Shown here: one piece after another, positions 19,510 through 28,026 of the stretch
Layout of the letters: each line of letters begins with the position of its first letter
Numbering within the stretch: position 1 is the stretch's first letter
DNA from: Burkholderiales bacterium
GTDB taxonomy: Bacteria > Pseudomonadota > Gammaproteobacteria > Burkholderiales > Methylophilaceae
Length of the DNA: 64,000 bases
Direction of reading: 5' to 3'
Assembly (NCBI GenBank): GCA_030831475.1
Contig: JAURKY010000006.1
Location: 62,001-126,000 of the forward strand
The notes under the pieces: model-generated
Told to the model about the DNA's origin: nothing
What the model saw: the letters and a program-made list of their open reading frames with translations, nothing else
Databases searched by the model: none
Made by a program: the position numbers and the translations under genes

Positions 19510-20071
19510 TAAGCCTTTCAAGGTCTCTGATCATACCCTTGGGTTCAGCATCCGCACTGTATTGCATCATTAAAAAACCATAGGGGTCCATCAAGTAGAT
19601 TGAGTTAGGATTAAATTGTTTATGACTACCAAAGGCATTCATCAAAACCTCATAATCTTGCATGCCTGATTCTAATATTTTTTGTCCAGCATAAGCCTCA
19701 CTAAACGGGCTCCAATCGATTTTTGATTTTGTAACTAAAAGTCGATCAATCTTATCAATTTCTTTGCCTAACGCAAGCCTAAGTTGTCGGGCTTTATATA
19801 GCTTTTTAGAGCAAGCTTCATCACAACGATCTTCAACAAAGAAGACCCATGTCCATCTAGTCCCAACCTGGGTTAATGAATCATCCTCTAGGGTTTTAAC
19901 CTCGACATCACCCACCTTAATGACTGGGTCGACAAGCATGCCATGATGCACACCCTGATTATTTCTTTGATAATCAGTAAAAAATACTAAGTACCATGAG
20001 GCGATGATGGGTGTGACAAACAGCATAATAATGCCAATTAAAATAAGTCTATTTTTAATGATTGGATTCAT
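19493..20071 (-). CDS. SCO1/SenC-like oxidase assembly protein, divergent
   Basis: The 192-residue protein has one N-terminal membrane helix (about 8-30) and a periplasmic domain. CDEAC (C83, C87) matches the CxxxC copper motif of SCO proteins. The late region NSIYLMDPYGFLMMQY resembles the SCO strand where a copper-binding histidine normally sits, yet no histidine is at that point. Its place between SURF1 and ctaA fits cytochrome oxidase assembly. Copper delivery to CuA is the natural guess, but loss of the histidine ligand leaves this open. The start overlaps SURF1 by 17 nt. Confidence 0.75.
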   Translation of the reverse strand: MNPIIKNRLILIGIIMLFVTPIIASWYLVFFTDYQRNNQGVHHGMLVDPVIKVGDVEVKTLEDDSLTQVGTRWTWVFFVEDRCDEACSKKLYKARQLRLALGKEIDKIDRLLVTKSKIDWSPFSEAYAGQKILESGMQDYEVLMNAFGSHKQFNPNSIYLMDPYGFLMMQYSADAEPKGMIRDLERLIRNAR

Positions 20072-20792
20072 TTCGTCTTTTAATCCCTAGTCCAAAATAA
20101 ATAATTAATAATGTAATTGCGAATGCAAACCACTGAAACGCATAACCATAATTCTTCTCAGAATCTGGAGCCGGTAAGGAATAATTACTAATCAATTCAT
20201 TATCCACTAAAGGGTCAAGAAAGAGAATGTAGGGTAAAAAATTGGCTGAGTAAAATTGATTTATCTCATCCAAATCAATACGTTGCAAACGAATCATATT
20301 GGCATTGATCGCCTCGATATTCGCCTCACCCAGCTTAATGCCTGCCACAGGAAATTTTACGATATGGCCTTGGATTTCAGAGAGATAACCACGATCTACA
20401 ATGGTTGGAAGTAAATGACGGCCTTCTAGGTTAGGATGCCATCCACGGTTAACGAGCAGGCTCCATGACGAGTTTTTAATTTTAAATGGGGTGAGAATAT
20501 TAAACCCAGCCGTCTGATTATAAATCTGATTATCAATCAAAATATTCTTATCTAAATAAAAAGTACCCTCGACCCTGGCTTTACTCCATAAAAAATCGAA
20601 TGAATTGATATTCTCTTCTAAATTAAGGTTGACGGTACCAGCGGCCTGCCTTGCTTGATAGGCATCATTGAGTAGATTTTTCTCATCGGCACGATCAAGC
20701 TGCCAAAAACCAAGCCTGATAAAGAGGCAGAAGAACAAAAAAAAGATTAATGATGGAATTAATTTAAAATTAAACGTATACTTTGACGACAA
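20055..20792 (-). CDS. SURF1-family cytochrome oxidase assembly protein
   Basis: SURF1 proteins help insert heme A into subunit I. This 245-residue member has the expected two terminal helices, one at about 10-28 (with FIRLGFWQLDRADEK directly after it) and one near 215-235 (YGYAFQWFAFAITLLIIYFGLG). The family motifs LGxWQxxR-like (LGFWQLDRA) and NRGW (LLVNRGWHP) are present. It is divergent from the DUF2909 gene and precedes the SCO-like gene. Confidence 0.92.
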   Translation of the reverse strand: MSSKYTFNFKLIPSLIFFLFFCLFIRLGFWQLDRADEKNLLNDAYQARQAAGTVNLNLEENINSFDFLWSKARVEGTFYLDKNILIDNQIYNQTAGFNILTPFKIKNSSWSLLVNRGWHPNLEGRHLLPTIVDRGYLSEIQGHIVKFPVAGIKLGEANIEAINANMIRLQRIDLDEINQFYSANFLPYILFLDPLVDNELISNYSLPAPDSEKNYGYAFQWFAFAITLLIIYFGLGIKRRNESNH

Positions 20793-20820
20793 TTTTTATT
20801 CCCCAGATGGATAGCTAGCA

Positions 20821-21021
20821 ATGTTTAAAGCCATAATTGTTATATTACTTATCATTATTTTATTATCACTGACAAAGGGATTACATTTCCTCATTAAAGA
20901 TGATGATCAATCCAATAAGATGGTTAAATCATTAACCATACGCATTGTCTTATCCATCGTCCTATTTGTTTTACTTCTAGTTGGATACTCACTGGGCTGG
21001 ATTGTTCCAAATCATGCATAA
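20821..21021 (+). CDS. DUF2909 family twin-helix membrane protein
   Basis: A 66-residue protein made of two hydrophobic helices (about 2-22 and 40-62) joined by a charged loop (KDDDQSNKMVK). Members of this family sit near cytochrome oxidase genes in Beta- and Gammaproteobacteria. The biochemical role is unknown, and a structural or assembly function for the oxidase is an inference from location. It is the only gene here on the plus strand between SURF1 and ctaE, and a strong hairpin follows its stop. Confidence 0.85.
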   Translation: MFKAIIVILLIIILLSLTKGLHFLIKDDDQSNKMVKSLTIRIVLSIVLFVLLLVGYSLGWIVPNHA

Positions 21022-21050
21022 AAAAATACCACCTTTCGGTGGTATTTTTT
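21021..21050. terminator. Bidirectional intrinsic terminator between the DUF2909 gene and ctaE
   Basis: A perfect stem pairs AAAAAATACCACC (21021-21033) with GGTGGTATTTTTT (21038-21050) around the loop TTTC. A T-run follows on both strands, so the hairpin can end both convergent transcripts. It lies 8 nt from the ctaE stop. Confidence 0.92.
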
Positions 21051-21058
21051 TAATGGAA

Positions 21059-21937
21059 TTAAACCCAGTATACGAATATGAAGAGTCCTAACCAGACCAC
21101 ATCCACAAAGTGCCAATACCAAGCAACCGCTTCAAAGGCAAAGTGATCTTTATTGGAAAAGTGACCTTTCAAGCATCTTAAAAGGATGATTAAAAGCATC
21201 ACCGCACCCATGGTTACATGGAAGCCATGGAAACCCGTTAGCATATAGAAAGTTGATCCGTAGATACCTGAATTTAGAGTAAGATTCAGGTCACCCATGG
21301 CGTGGGCATACTCTTCTGCTTGTAAGAAAACAAAGATAAATCCCAAAGCCACTGTTGCGAATAACCAAAATGAAAGTTTTGCACGCTCAGCATTTTTCAA
21401 TGCCCAATGAGCAAATGTCACGGTTAGACCGCTAGTTAAGAGAATAGCTGTGTTCACAGCTGGTACACCCCAGGCAGGAATCACGTCACTGTATTGGGTA
21501 AACTTGCTTGGATCAGGCATCACATTCATGGGCCATGACGCTTGGAAACTGCTCCATAAAAATTCATGCGTACCATTAATGCCACCGTTACCCTCACCAC
21601 CCAACCATGGAATTGAAAATACACGTGCATAATAAAGGGCGCCAAAGAAGGCCGCAAAGAACATCACCTCAGAGAAGATGAACCATCCCATACCCATTCT
21701 AAAACTGGTATCAACCTGTTTACTGTATTTACCGCCAATGCTCTCTGCAATCACTTCAGCAAACCAACCCGCAAACATGTAAACAATGGCTGCTGCACCT
21801 AAAAGGAGTACATATTTAGCACCAGGGGCACTATTTAGTAACATACCTCCGCCAATAAATGTTGTGAATAAAGCTAATGAACCTACTAGTGGCCATTTAC
21901 TGCCATGAGGGACATAGTAAATATCTTTACCTGCCAT
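21059..21937 (-). CDS. ctaE: Cytochrome c oxidase subunit III
   Basis: Subunit III stabilises the aa3-type core and influences proton uptake. The 292-residue protein has seven predicted helices with subunit III signatures: YYVPHGSKWPL at the N-terminus, FRMGMGWFIFSEVMFFAAFFGA, the glutamate in LQAEEYAHA, GFHGFHVTMGA and YWHFVDVVWLGLFIFVYWV at the end. It lies downstream of ctaG and ends at a strong terminator, so it is the last gene of the ctaC-D-G-E run. Confidence 0.97.
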   Translation of the reverse strand: MAGKDIYYVPHGSKWPLVGSLALFTTFIGGGMLLNSAPGAKYVLLLGAAAIVYMFAGWFAEVIAESIGGKYSKQVDTSFRMGMGWFIFSEVMFFAAFFGALYYARVFSIPWLGGEGNGGINGTHEFLWSSFQASWPMNVMPDPSKFTQYSDVIPAWGVPAVNTAILLTSGLTVTFAHWALKNAERAKLSFWLFATVALGFIFVFLQAEEYAHAMGDLNLTLNSGIYGSTFYMLTGFHGFHVTMGAVMLLIILLRCLKGHFSNKDHFAFEAVAWYWHFVDVVWLGLFIFVYWV

Positions 21938-21958
21938 GATTTCTCCCTTAATTTAAAT

Positions 21959-22495
21959 TTACGAATTACCTGCTTTGGCCCTAAAAAAAGTATAGGACAA
22001 GGTTATGACCTCTACCGCCTCAGGTAAATCTTTATCTACCTCAAACCGGACCACCATGTCTTTTGTTTCTTTAGCCTTTAAAAGCTGATTCACAAAACAA
22101 AAGCACTCCGATTTCTTAAAATACAATGATGCCTGGCTTGGAGACACACTCGGTATCGCTTGCCCAACGACATCATTATTTTTCATGTTCTCAACCGTGA
22201 AGGTCGCCTCATAAAACTTACCAGGTTGAACCTTCATGTTGATCTGTTTGGCCTTCATACGCCATGGCAAATCACCATTAACGTTTGAATCAAACTGAAC
22301 ATCAACCCATCGGTCTTGAGCAATTTCACTAGATTCAGTTTCCGACACCACTGAAATTGCTTTGTTACCATTGAGCCCCGTAATCTCACAAAATACATTG
22401 TAAAGTGGCACCAATGCGTAACCAAAACCAAACATTAGTACTGTTATTGCAGCTAAGACTAATGACGTTTTTTTTATGTCTGTTTTAGCAGCCAT
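21959..22495 (-). CDS. ctaG: Cytochrome c oxidase copper-insertion protein CtaG (Cox11)
   Basis: CtaG/Cox11 delivers copper to the CuB site of subunit I. The 178-residue protein has an N-terminal membrane helix (about 10-30) and a periplasmic Ig-like domain. The copper-binding pair is visible as ECFCF in FKKSECFCFVNQ. The sequence ALVPLYNVFCEITGLNG after the helix contains the third conserved cysteine. Its ATG shares one base with the stop of a small upstream ORF (TAATG), implying coupled translation. Confidence 0.95.
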   Translation of the reverse strand: MAAKTDIKKTSLVLAAITVLMFGFGYALVPLYNVFCEITGLNGNKAISVVSETESSEIAQDRWVDVQFDSNVNGDLPWRMKAKQINMKVQPGKFYEATFTVENMKNNDVVGQAIPSVSPSQASLYFKKSECFCFVNQLLKAKETKDMVVRFEVDKDLPEAVEVITLSYTFFRAKAGNS

Positions 22496-22614
22496 TAAAA
22501 ACTCTGCATTAAAACAAAACCTGCATAAAAAGAAAAAGCAATTAGTCCGAGTACAATCGCCAATCGCTTATTCTTTTTTGCTAAACCTTCCTTATCTCTC
22601 TCGTTCAAATACAA
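22495..22614 (-). CDS. Small membrane ORF between ctaD and ctaG, candidate cytochrome oxidase small assembly protein
   Basis: A 39-codon frame begins at TTG 22614, 1 nt after the ctaD stop, and ends in TAA overlapping the ctaG start as TAATG. A longer version starts at TTG 22626 inside ctaD, 5 nt after AAGGA, giving 43 residues. The product has a basic N-terminal half (KKNKRLA) and one hydrophobic helix (IVLGLIAFSFYAGFVL). Small proteins of this shape at this locus are annotated as cytochrome oxidase small assembly protein in Betaproteobacteria. The exact start is uncertain, and the frame uses no ATG. Confidence 0.7.
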   Translation of the reverse strand: MYLNERDKEGLAKKNKRLAIVLGLIAFSFYAGFVLMQSF

Positions 22615-22615
22615 A

Positions 22616-24199
22616 TTAATGCTCAAGCATTTCCTTTGTTAATTTAGGAGGCGTCTCAAATGTGTGATGAGGTGCTGGTGATGGTACGTACCATTCTAGA
22701 CCTTTAGCGCCCTCCCAAACTCTATCTTTAGCTTTCTTACCACCGAGAGCACATTTGATAACAATGTAAACAAATAACAGTTGCGATAGGCCGTAAGCAA
22801 AGCCCCCGATACTTGAGATCATATTAAAGTCAGCAAACTGTATGTTGTAATCAGGAATACGTCTTGGCATACCTGCTAACCCTAAGAAGTGTTGTGGGAA
22901 GAACAACACGTTTGATGAAATGGCTGATAACCAGAAATGGATCTTACCTAACTTCTCGTCGTACATATAACCTGTCCATTTAGGTAGCCAGTAGTAAACT
23001 GCAGACATCAGTGCAAACACAGCACCGGTTAGAAGCACGTAGTGGAAGTGAGCAACCACGAAGTAAGTATCATGGTATTGGAAATCCACTGGGGTCATAC
23101 CTAACATCACGCCAGAGAAACCACCAATCGTAAAGAGAATCACGAAAGCGATAGCGAACAGCATGGGTGTTTCGAAAGTCATAGCTCCACGCCACATCGT
23201 AGCCATCCAGTTAAACACCTTCACGCCTGTAGGCACAGCAATCAACATGGTTGCGTACATGAAGAATAATTCACCTTTGAGCGGCATACCCACGGTAAAC
23301 ATATGGTGAGCCCAAACAACAAATGAAAGTAATGCAATGGAAGCCGTTGCATAAACCATCGACGCATAACCAAAGAGAGGCTTTCTAGCAAAAGCAGGGA
23401 TCACTTGAGAGATGATACCAAAAGCAGGTAACGCTAAGATATAAACCTCAGGGTGACCAAAGAACCAGAAAATATGCTGGAACATCACTGGATCACCACC
23501 ACCGGCAGCATCAAAGAAACTAGTGCCAAAATACTTATCAGTTAAAAGCATGGTCACAGCACCAGCTAACACTGGAAGTGAAGCAATAAGTAAGAATGAT
23601 GTAATCACCCATGTCCATACAAATAATGGCATCTTCATAAGCGTCATGCCGGGTGCGCGCATATTAAATACGGTAGCGATAATATTAATTGCACCCATGA
23701 TGGATGAAATACCCAAAAAGTGCACAGCAAAAATCAAGAATGGGAAAGCATCCCCTGTCTGCAGGACCAAAGGTGGGTACATCGTCCAGCCTCCAGCTGG
23801 GGCACCGCCATCCATAAAGAGAGTACTTAAAAGCAATGCAAAACCAAATGGAAGAATCCAGAAACTCATGTTATTCATCCTAGGGAGTGCCATATCAGGT
23901 GCACCGATCATAAGCGGTATCATCCAGTTGGCAAGACCGACCCCGGCCGGCATCACGGCACCGAAAATCATTACCAGCGCATGCACAGTCACCATTGAGT
24001 TATAAAATTGAGGGTCAACGTATTGTAAGCCTGGCTCAAATAGCTCAGCCCTGATAACCATCGCCATTGCTCCTCCAACAAAGAACATGGTTAGCGCAAA
24101 AATTAAGTAGAGCGTACCAATATCCTTATGGTTGGTTGAGCATAACCAACGTTTTAACCCTGATGGGGCATGATCATGTTCGTGTGCAAGTGTACTCAT
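22616..24199 (-). CDS. ctaD: Cytochrome c oxidase subunit I
   Basis: The catalytic subunit reduces oxygen at the heme a3-CuB site and pumps protons. The 527-residue protein has twelve helices. Visible signatures are WLCSTNHKDIGTLY at the N-terminus, VTVHALVMIFGAVMP with a heme a ligand, WFFGHPEVYI containing the CuB histidine and cross-linked tyrosine, AHHMFTVGM, and HDTYFVVAHFHYVLLTG with the heme a3 and heme a histidines. It follows ctaC by 31 nt and is the second gene of the oxidase operon. Confidence 0.98.
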   Translation of the reverse strand: MSTLAHEHDHAPSGLKRWLCSTNHKDIGTLYLIFALTMFFVGGAMAMVIRAELFEPGLQYVDPQFYNSMVTVHALVMIFGAVMPAGVGLANWMIPLMIGAPDMALPRMNNMSFWILPFGFALLLSTLFMDGGAPAGGWTMYPPLVLQTGDAFPFLIFAVHFLGISSIMGAINIIATVFNMRAPGMTLMKMPLFVWTWVITSFLLIASLPVLAGAVTMLLTDKYFGTSFFDAAGGGDPVMFQHIFWFFGHPEVYILALPAFGIISQVIPAFARKPLFGYASMVYATASIALLSFVVWAHHMFTVGMPLKGELFFMYATMLIAVPTGVKVFNWMATMWRGAMTFETPMLFAIAFVILFTIGGFSGVMLGMTPVDFQYHDTYFVVAHFHYVLLTGAVFALMSAVYYWLPKWTGYMYDEKLGKIHFWLSAISSNVLFFPQHFLGLAGMPRRIPDYNIQFADFNMISSIGGFAYGLSQLLFVYIVIKCALGGKKAKDRVWEGAKGLEWYVPSPAPHHTFETPPKLTKEMLEH

Positions 24200-24230
24200 A
24201 AATAAATCCTAGTTAAAATTAAGTTAAATG

Positions 24231-25367
24231 TTACTTGTTTCGTGCCTCTGAAACCTCTTTAGCCTGAACCTCATCACCGGTATTGTTACCCCAAGCATTT
24301 CGCTCGTAGGTAGTTACAGCAGCGATTTCAACGTCCGATAACTGTTCACCAAATGCAGGCATTAAATTCTTACCGTAAATGATACGATGAATATGACCAA
24401 GTCGATTAGCTGGGTCTATTGCGACTGCACTCCCCGCTAAGGCAGGGAAAACGCCTTGAACACCTTGACCATTGGCTTGGTGACAAGCTAAACATACTTT
24501 TTTATAGACAGCTTCACCTTGAGTCATTAACTCTTCTTTTGTAAGAACAATGTTAGCCGTATTTTTCTTAGCATCTTGAGCAGCCTTCATTTCTGCAACC
24601 CAGATTTTGTATTCATCCATAGGCACAGCTTTGACAACGATTGGCATAAAACCGTGGTCTTTTCCACAAAGCTCAGCACATTGGCCACGGTACGTACCTT
24701 CTTTTTCAATGATCGCCCAGTTATCATTAGTAAACCCAGGGATAGCATCACGTTTCCAGCCAAGATCAGGAACCCACCAAGCATGATTTACATCGTTTGA
24801 TGTTGTAAGGATTCTAACTTTAGTATTAATAGGAAGGACAATAGGTTGATCAACATCGAGTAAATAATTCTCGTGATCTTGAGGATTCAGGCCTGATTTT
24901 AATTGGCGAATTTCTTGACTTTTTTCATCAAGGTTACTAAAAAGGGTTAGGCCTTCATCAAGGTAATCATACTGCCACTTCCATTGGTGACCCGTTGCCT
25001 TCAGGGTTACTTGTGAGCCAGAGGTATCGTGCATAGCAATAAGAAGTTTTGTTGCAGGTACAGCGAGTGCAATAATAATAATGATTGGGATAGCGGTCCA
25101 AATGATTTCAACAGTTGTGCTGTGTGAAAATTTTGCTGGCTTAACGCCGCGAGATTTTCTATGGTAAAAAATTGACCAAAAAATAAGGCCAAAAACAACG
25201 ATACCGATAGCAACCATAATCCAAAGAGTAAACATGTGAAGATCATAAACTTTCTGGCTGATCTCTGTAGCTCCCTGTCTTAAATTCAATCCCCATTCAG
25301 CTTGAGCAGCTAGAGGAAAGAGTACAAATAAAGATACTAACTTATTAAAAAGTGCTTTCAATTTCAT
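24231..25367 (-). CDS. ctaC: Cytochrome c oxidase subunit II with fused cytochrome c domain (caa3 type)
   Basis: Subunit II accepts electrons through the CuA centre. The 378-residue protein has a signal peptide (ending near AAQAEW), two helices, and a cupredoxin domain with CuA ligands H195, C230, E232, C234, H238 and M241. A linker leads to a C-terminal cytochrome c domain with CLACH (C292, C295, H296) and likely axial M336. The fusion marks a caa3-type oxidase. The first gene of the run, it has a repeat-rich upstream region at 25428-25471. Confidence 0.97.
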   Translation of the reverse strand: MKLKALFNKLVSLFVLFPLAAQAEWGLNLRQGATEISQKVYDLHMFTLWIMVAIGIVVFGLIFWSIFYHRKSRGVKPAKFSHSTTVEIIWTAIPIIIIIALAVPATKLLIAMHDTSGSQVTLKATGHQWKWQYDYLDEGLTLFSNLDEKSQEIRQLKSGLNPQDHENYLLDVDQPIVLPINTKVRILTTSNDVNHAWWVPDLGWKRDAIPGFTNDNWAIIEKEGTYRGQCAELCGKDHGFMPIVVKAVPMDEYKIWVAEMKAAQDAKKNTANIVLTKEELMTQGEAVYKKVCLACHQANGQGVQGVFPALAGSAVAIDPANRLGHIHRIIYGKNLMPAFGEQLSDVEIAAVTTYERNAWGNNTGDEVQAKEVSEARNK

Positions 25368-25427
25368 TACCTTTCATAATTTAAATCCGATGTCCAAATC
25401 ACGCAGAGATTAATTAGGATCTTGGAA

Positions 25428-25471
25428 TTATCACATATTTATCACAAACCGTAATGTAACAATTTTGTTAC
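25428..25471 (-). promoter_or_regulatory. Candidate operator region upstream of ctaC: tandem TTATCACA repeats and a GTAACAA dyad
   Basis: On the plus strand TTATCACA occurs at 25428-25435 and 25439-25446, an 11-bp period (TGTGATAA read toward ctaC). Next to it is a dyad, GTAACAA at 25456-25462 and TTGTTAC at 25465-25471, with a 2-nt centre. The pattern lies about 60-105 nt upstream of the ctaC start in an otherwise simple intergenic region. I do not recognise the cognate regulator. Part of the dyad could instead contribute to ending the upstream DUF2244 transcript, but no T-run follows. Confidence 0.4.
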
Positions 25472-25473
25472 AG

Positions 25474-25950
25474 TCAGACAAGCCTAATTTGAAAAGTTTT
25501 CAATAAATTTATGAGCTCTTTTTTATCAGCCTCATTAACCCTTTGACCTATAAGAATTTTTTTTCCCTTATAATGTATAGAGATCTCTGAGGGGCGTGTT
25601 CGTGTTGCTTTCTGATAGCCAAAATAAGTCCATTGGCGCACAAAATTATAGTCTTTGATATTTTTTCTTTGAACGAAGGAAAGTTTTATATGATCCTCGT
25701 CAATCAAAATTTCCTCATAGTAAACACTTCTCAAAGATGTGATGTAAAGTGCGTAGCCTAAAAGGGCCACCTCAGCACCATAAAAAGGGATAGCTAAGTA
25801 CAAATTTATCGTTGTAAGAATAATGGCAATCATCAGTATAAAAAGCGCAAAGATAAGGTAGATTTTTTTTAACAGCGGCCATGGCATGGCTGGATTAGGA
25901 CGAATAATGACCTTATGCGAATGCTCTGATATTTTTTGTTGCTCAATCAT
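25474..25950 (-). CDS. DUF2244 family membrane protein
   Basis: A 158-residue protein with two central helices (about 28-46 and 50-70) and a C-terminal beta-rich domain. Motifs include RPNPAMPWP near the N-terminus, RQWTYFGYQKATRTRPSE and KKILIGQRVNEADKKELI, which match DUF2244. Members are commonly encoded directly upstream of cytochrome oxidase genes in Proteobacteria. The function is unknown, and an assembly role is a guess from location. Confidence 0.85.
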   Translation of the reverse strand: MIEQQKISEHSHKVIIRPNPAMPWPLLKKIYLIFALFILMIAIILTTINLYLAIPFYGAEVALLGYALYITSLRSVYYEEILIDEDHIKLSFVQRKNIKDYNFVRQWTYFGYQKATRTRPSEISIHYKGKKILIGQRVNEADKKELINLLKTFQIRLV

Positions 25951-25962
25951 TTATAATTTAAG

Positions 25963-26049
25963 TGGTGCCGAGAGCGAGAATCGAACTCGCACGATATTAC
26001 TATCGCGGGATTTTGAATCCCGTGCGTCTACCAGTTCCGCCATCCCGGC
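25963..26049 (-). tRNA. tRNA-Leu (anticodon CAA)
   Basis: The 87-nt reverse-strand sequence folds as a class II tRNA. The acceptor GCCGGGA pairs with TCTCGGC, with one G-T pair, and is followed by A and an encoded CCA. The anticodon stem CGGGA/TCCCG encloses loop TTCAAAA, giving anticodon CAA. A long variable arm and the T-arm GTTCGATTC are present. It reads UUG leucine codons and is divergent from queA. Confidence 0.97.
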
Positions 26050-26087
26050 AAGGATTTAAGATGGCTTGATTTTAGCAGTAAATAGAT

Positions 26088-27119
26088 ATGATGAACATTG
26101 AAGATTTTAATTACAATCTGCCTGAAGAATTAATTGCACAACACCCTTCCAGTGATCGGGGTGGTAGCAAATTATTAAGCATCAATCCAAAGCTTAAGTC
26201 GATAGAGAACTTATCTTTTAAAAATTTTTTTGAAAAACTCAATGAAAAAGACTTATTAATTTTTAATGACACCCGTGTCATGAAGGCCAGAATCTATGGG
26301 AAAAAAATAAGTGGCGGAAAAGTTGAAATTTTATTAGAGAGAATACTAAATAATAATGAAGCAATCGCCTTAATTAAAACCTCAAAAAAAATCTCCGTTG
26401 GATTACAAATTGAAACTGAGTCTGGTTTTCAAATTGAAATTATAGGCAGGGAAAAAGATCAATTTTGGCTTCGACTTAATTCAGGAAGCTTTTTTGAACT
26501 CATGGGTCAAGAAGGCCATATGCCATTGCCTCCTTACATCAATCGAGCTGATGATCAAGAAGATGAAATTAGATATCAAACCGTATTTGCAAAAAATGAT
26601 GGCGCCGTGGCAGCACCCACAGCGGGGCTTCATTTCTCTGATCAAGATTTTTCAAGGCTCAAAGATAAAAATATTAATTTTTGCTTTATTACCCTTCACG
26701 TTGGGTCTGGTACCTTTCAACCCATCAAGACATCCAATATTGATGAGCACGAGATGCATGAGGAAATTTATCAAATAAGCTCAAATACTTTTGAGAATAT
26801 AAAAAAAACCAAAGAGCAAGGTGGTCGAATTATCGCCATAGGAACGACTGTCTTAAGGGCTCTTGAAAGTGCCTTTCAAAATAATGAAGTAAGCGAAAAA
26901 TTTCAAACCACAAAGATTTTTATTAAGCCAGGCTACCAATTCAAAATTGTGGATGCTTTATTTACCAATTTTCATCTGCCAAAAAGCACATTATTAATGC
27001 TAGTATCTGCTTTTGCTGGTCATGAGTTCATAAAAAAAGCATACGAAGAGGCTATTTTAAATAAGTACCGTTTCTTTAGCTATGGTGATGCAATGTTTAT
27101 TGAACAAAAAGATAATTAA
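26088..27119 (+). CDS. queA: S-adenosylmethionine:tRNA ribosyltransferase-isomerase
   Basis: QueA transfers and isomerises the ribose of S-adenosylmethionine onto preQ1 in tRNA, making epoxyqueuosine. The 343-residue length is typical. Motifs include FNYNLPEELIAQHP, LIFNDTRVMKARI, GHMPLPPYINR, AAPTAGLHFS and TNFHLPKSTLLMLVSAFAG. The first two codons are both ATG, so the start may be 26088 or 26091. tgt and queG are not visible here. It is divergent from tRNA-Leu. Confidence 0.96.
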   Translation: MMNIEDFNYNLPEELIAQHPSSDRGGSKLLSINPKLKSIENLSFKNFFEKLNEKDLLIFNDTRVMKARIYGKKISGGKVEILLERILNNNEAIALIKTSKKISVGLQIETESGFQIEIIGREKDQFWLRLNSGSFFELMGQEGHMPLPPYINRADDQEDEIRYQTVFAKNDGAVAAPTAGLHFSDQDFSRLKDKNINFCFITLHVGSGTFQPIKTSNIDEHEMHEEIYQISSNTFENIKKTKEQGGRIIAIGTTVLRALESAFQNNEVSEKFQTTKIFIKPGYQFKIVDALFTNFHLPKSTLLMLVSAFAGHEFIKKAYEEAILNKYRFFSYGDAMFIEQKDN

Positions 27120-27156
27120 TCGGACTTAATTATGAATAACTTTGAGGACGTTACAC

Positions 27157-28026
27157 ATGTATAAAAAAATTCTAGGTGTTGGTTTACTTTTTTTAAATTT
27201 TAATTTGTTTAGTGCAGCGGTTTTATCTGATGCTGAGCTTGCATTTAAAATCGAATTAAAAAAAGAACCTACCTCAAGACCTCAAACGGTAGCCTTTGTC
27301 CCTGTTGAAAAAAAATATTACATTGCCGATGGTGGTTTAGCCCCCTTAGGATCGGCCTATGAAGCACCTATTTCAAAATCATTGATTCATACTTATGACG
27401 AAAATGGTCAATACCTCAAGTCAACCCGCGCGGGGTTTGATAATCGATCTATATACTTCAACTCCAAGAGTGCAAAATTAGAAACCATTACTTACAACAT
27501 TTCAAGTGAGGCAGGTTTCGGGCCCATGACAGGTATCTTCTCTCTAGCGCTTGATGATCAAGGACTGCCTACAGGAAAATCTGATGAGGTTGCTAATTTT
27601 ATTCCAGCATTTGGCAGTGCATCCACCATGCCAACCTACGATGCTAAAGCTGATGTTTATTATGCAAAACAGGAAAAAACGAATAAGGTGTTTGTCATTG
27701 ATATTAAGTCACGTCAAAAAACTAAAGAAATTGAACTTGATTTCAAAACACCCGGTGTTGAACATCATGATGTAGCTGCGAGCTTTATTGCATTCACAGG
27801 TATTCAAGGGCATGAATTTATCTTAATTGATATCGATCACAAACGTTTTCTTATTTATGACCTCGACGGCAAATATGTCGGAGCAAGTGCGCTTCCAAAA
27901 AAATTAAAATTGCGATCTAAAAATCACTTTAATGGACTTGGTTATACGAATAATGGCTATTATTTTGTCTACATTGATTCCGAGGGTGAGTTTGGAACCT
28001 ACCACGCCTATAAGGTGCTCAACTAA
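27157..28026 (+). CDS. Secreted protein of unknown function, beta-propeller-like
   Basis: ATG 27157 has GAGGA about 9 nt upstream and yields 289 residues. It is preferred to TTG 27142. A signal peptide is visible ([18 protein letters not shown]). The mature part lacks cysteines in the usual disulfide pattern and is rich in short strands with repeated patterns such as [20 protein letters not shown] and [10 protein letters not shown]. This suggests a beta-propeller or similar all-beta fold. I recognise no family. It lies between queA and proS and overlaps proS by 8 nt at the 3' ends. Confidence 0.7.
   Translation: MYKKILGVGLLFLNFNLFSAAVLSDAELAFKIELKKEPTSRPQTVAFVPVEKKYYIADGGLAPLGSAYEAPISKSLIHTYDENGQYLKSTRAGFDNRSIYFNSKSAKLETITYNISSEAGFGPMTGIFSLALDDQGLPTGKSDEVANFIPAFGSASTMPTYDAKADVYYAKQEKTNKVFVIDIKSRQKTKEIELDFKTPGVEHHDVAASFIAFTGIQGHEFILIDIDHKRFLIYDLDGKYVGASALPKKLKLRSKNHFNGLGYTNNGYYFVYIDSEGEFGTYHAYKVLN

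Noticed and set aside
23523-24005. A 160-codon open frame on the plus strand opposite ctaD
   Set aside because: It lies entirely antisense to the conserved subunit I gene, has no ribosome binding site, and its translation looks like a low-complexity mirror of a membrane-protein gene.
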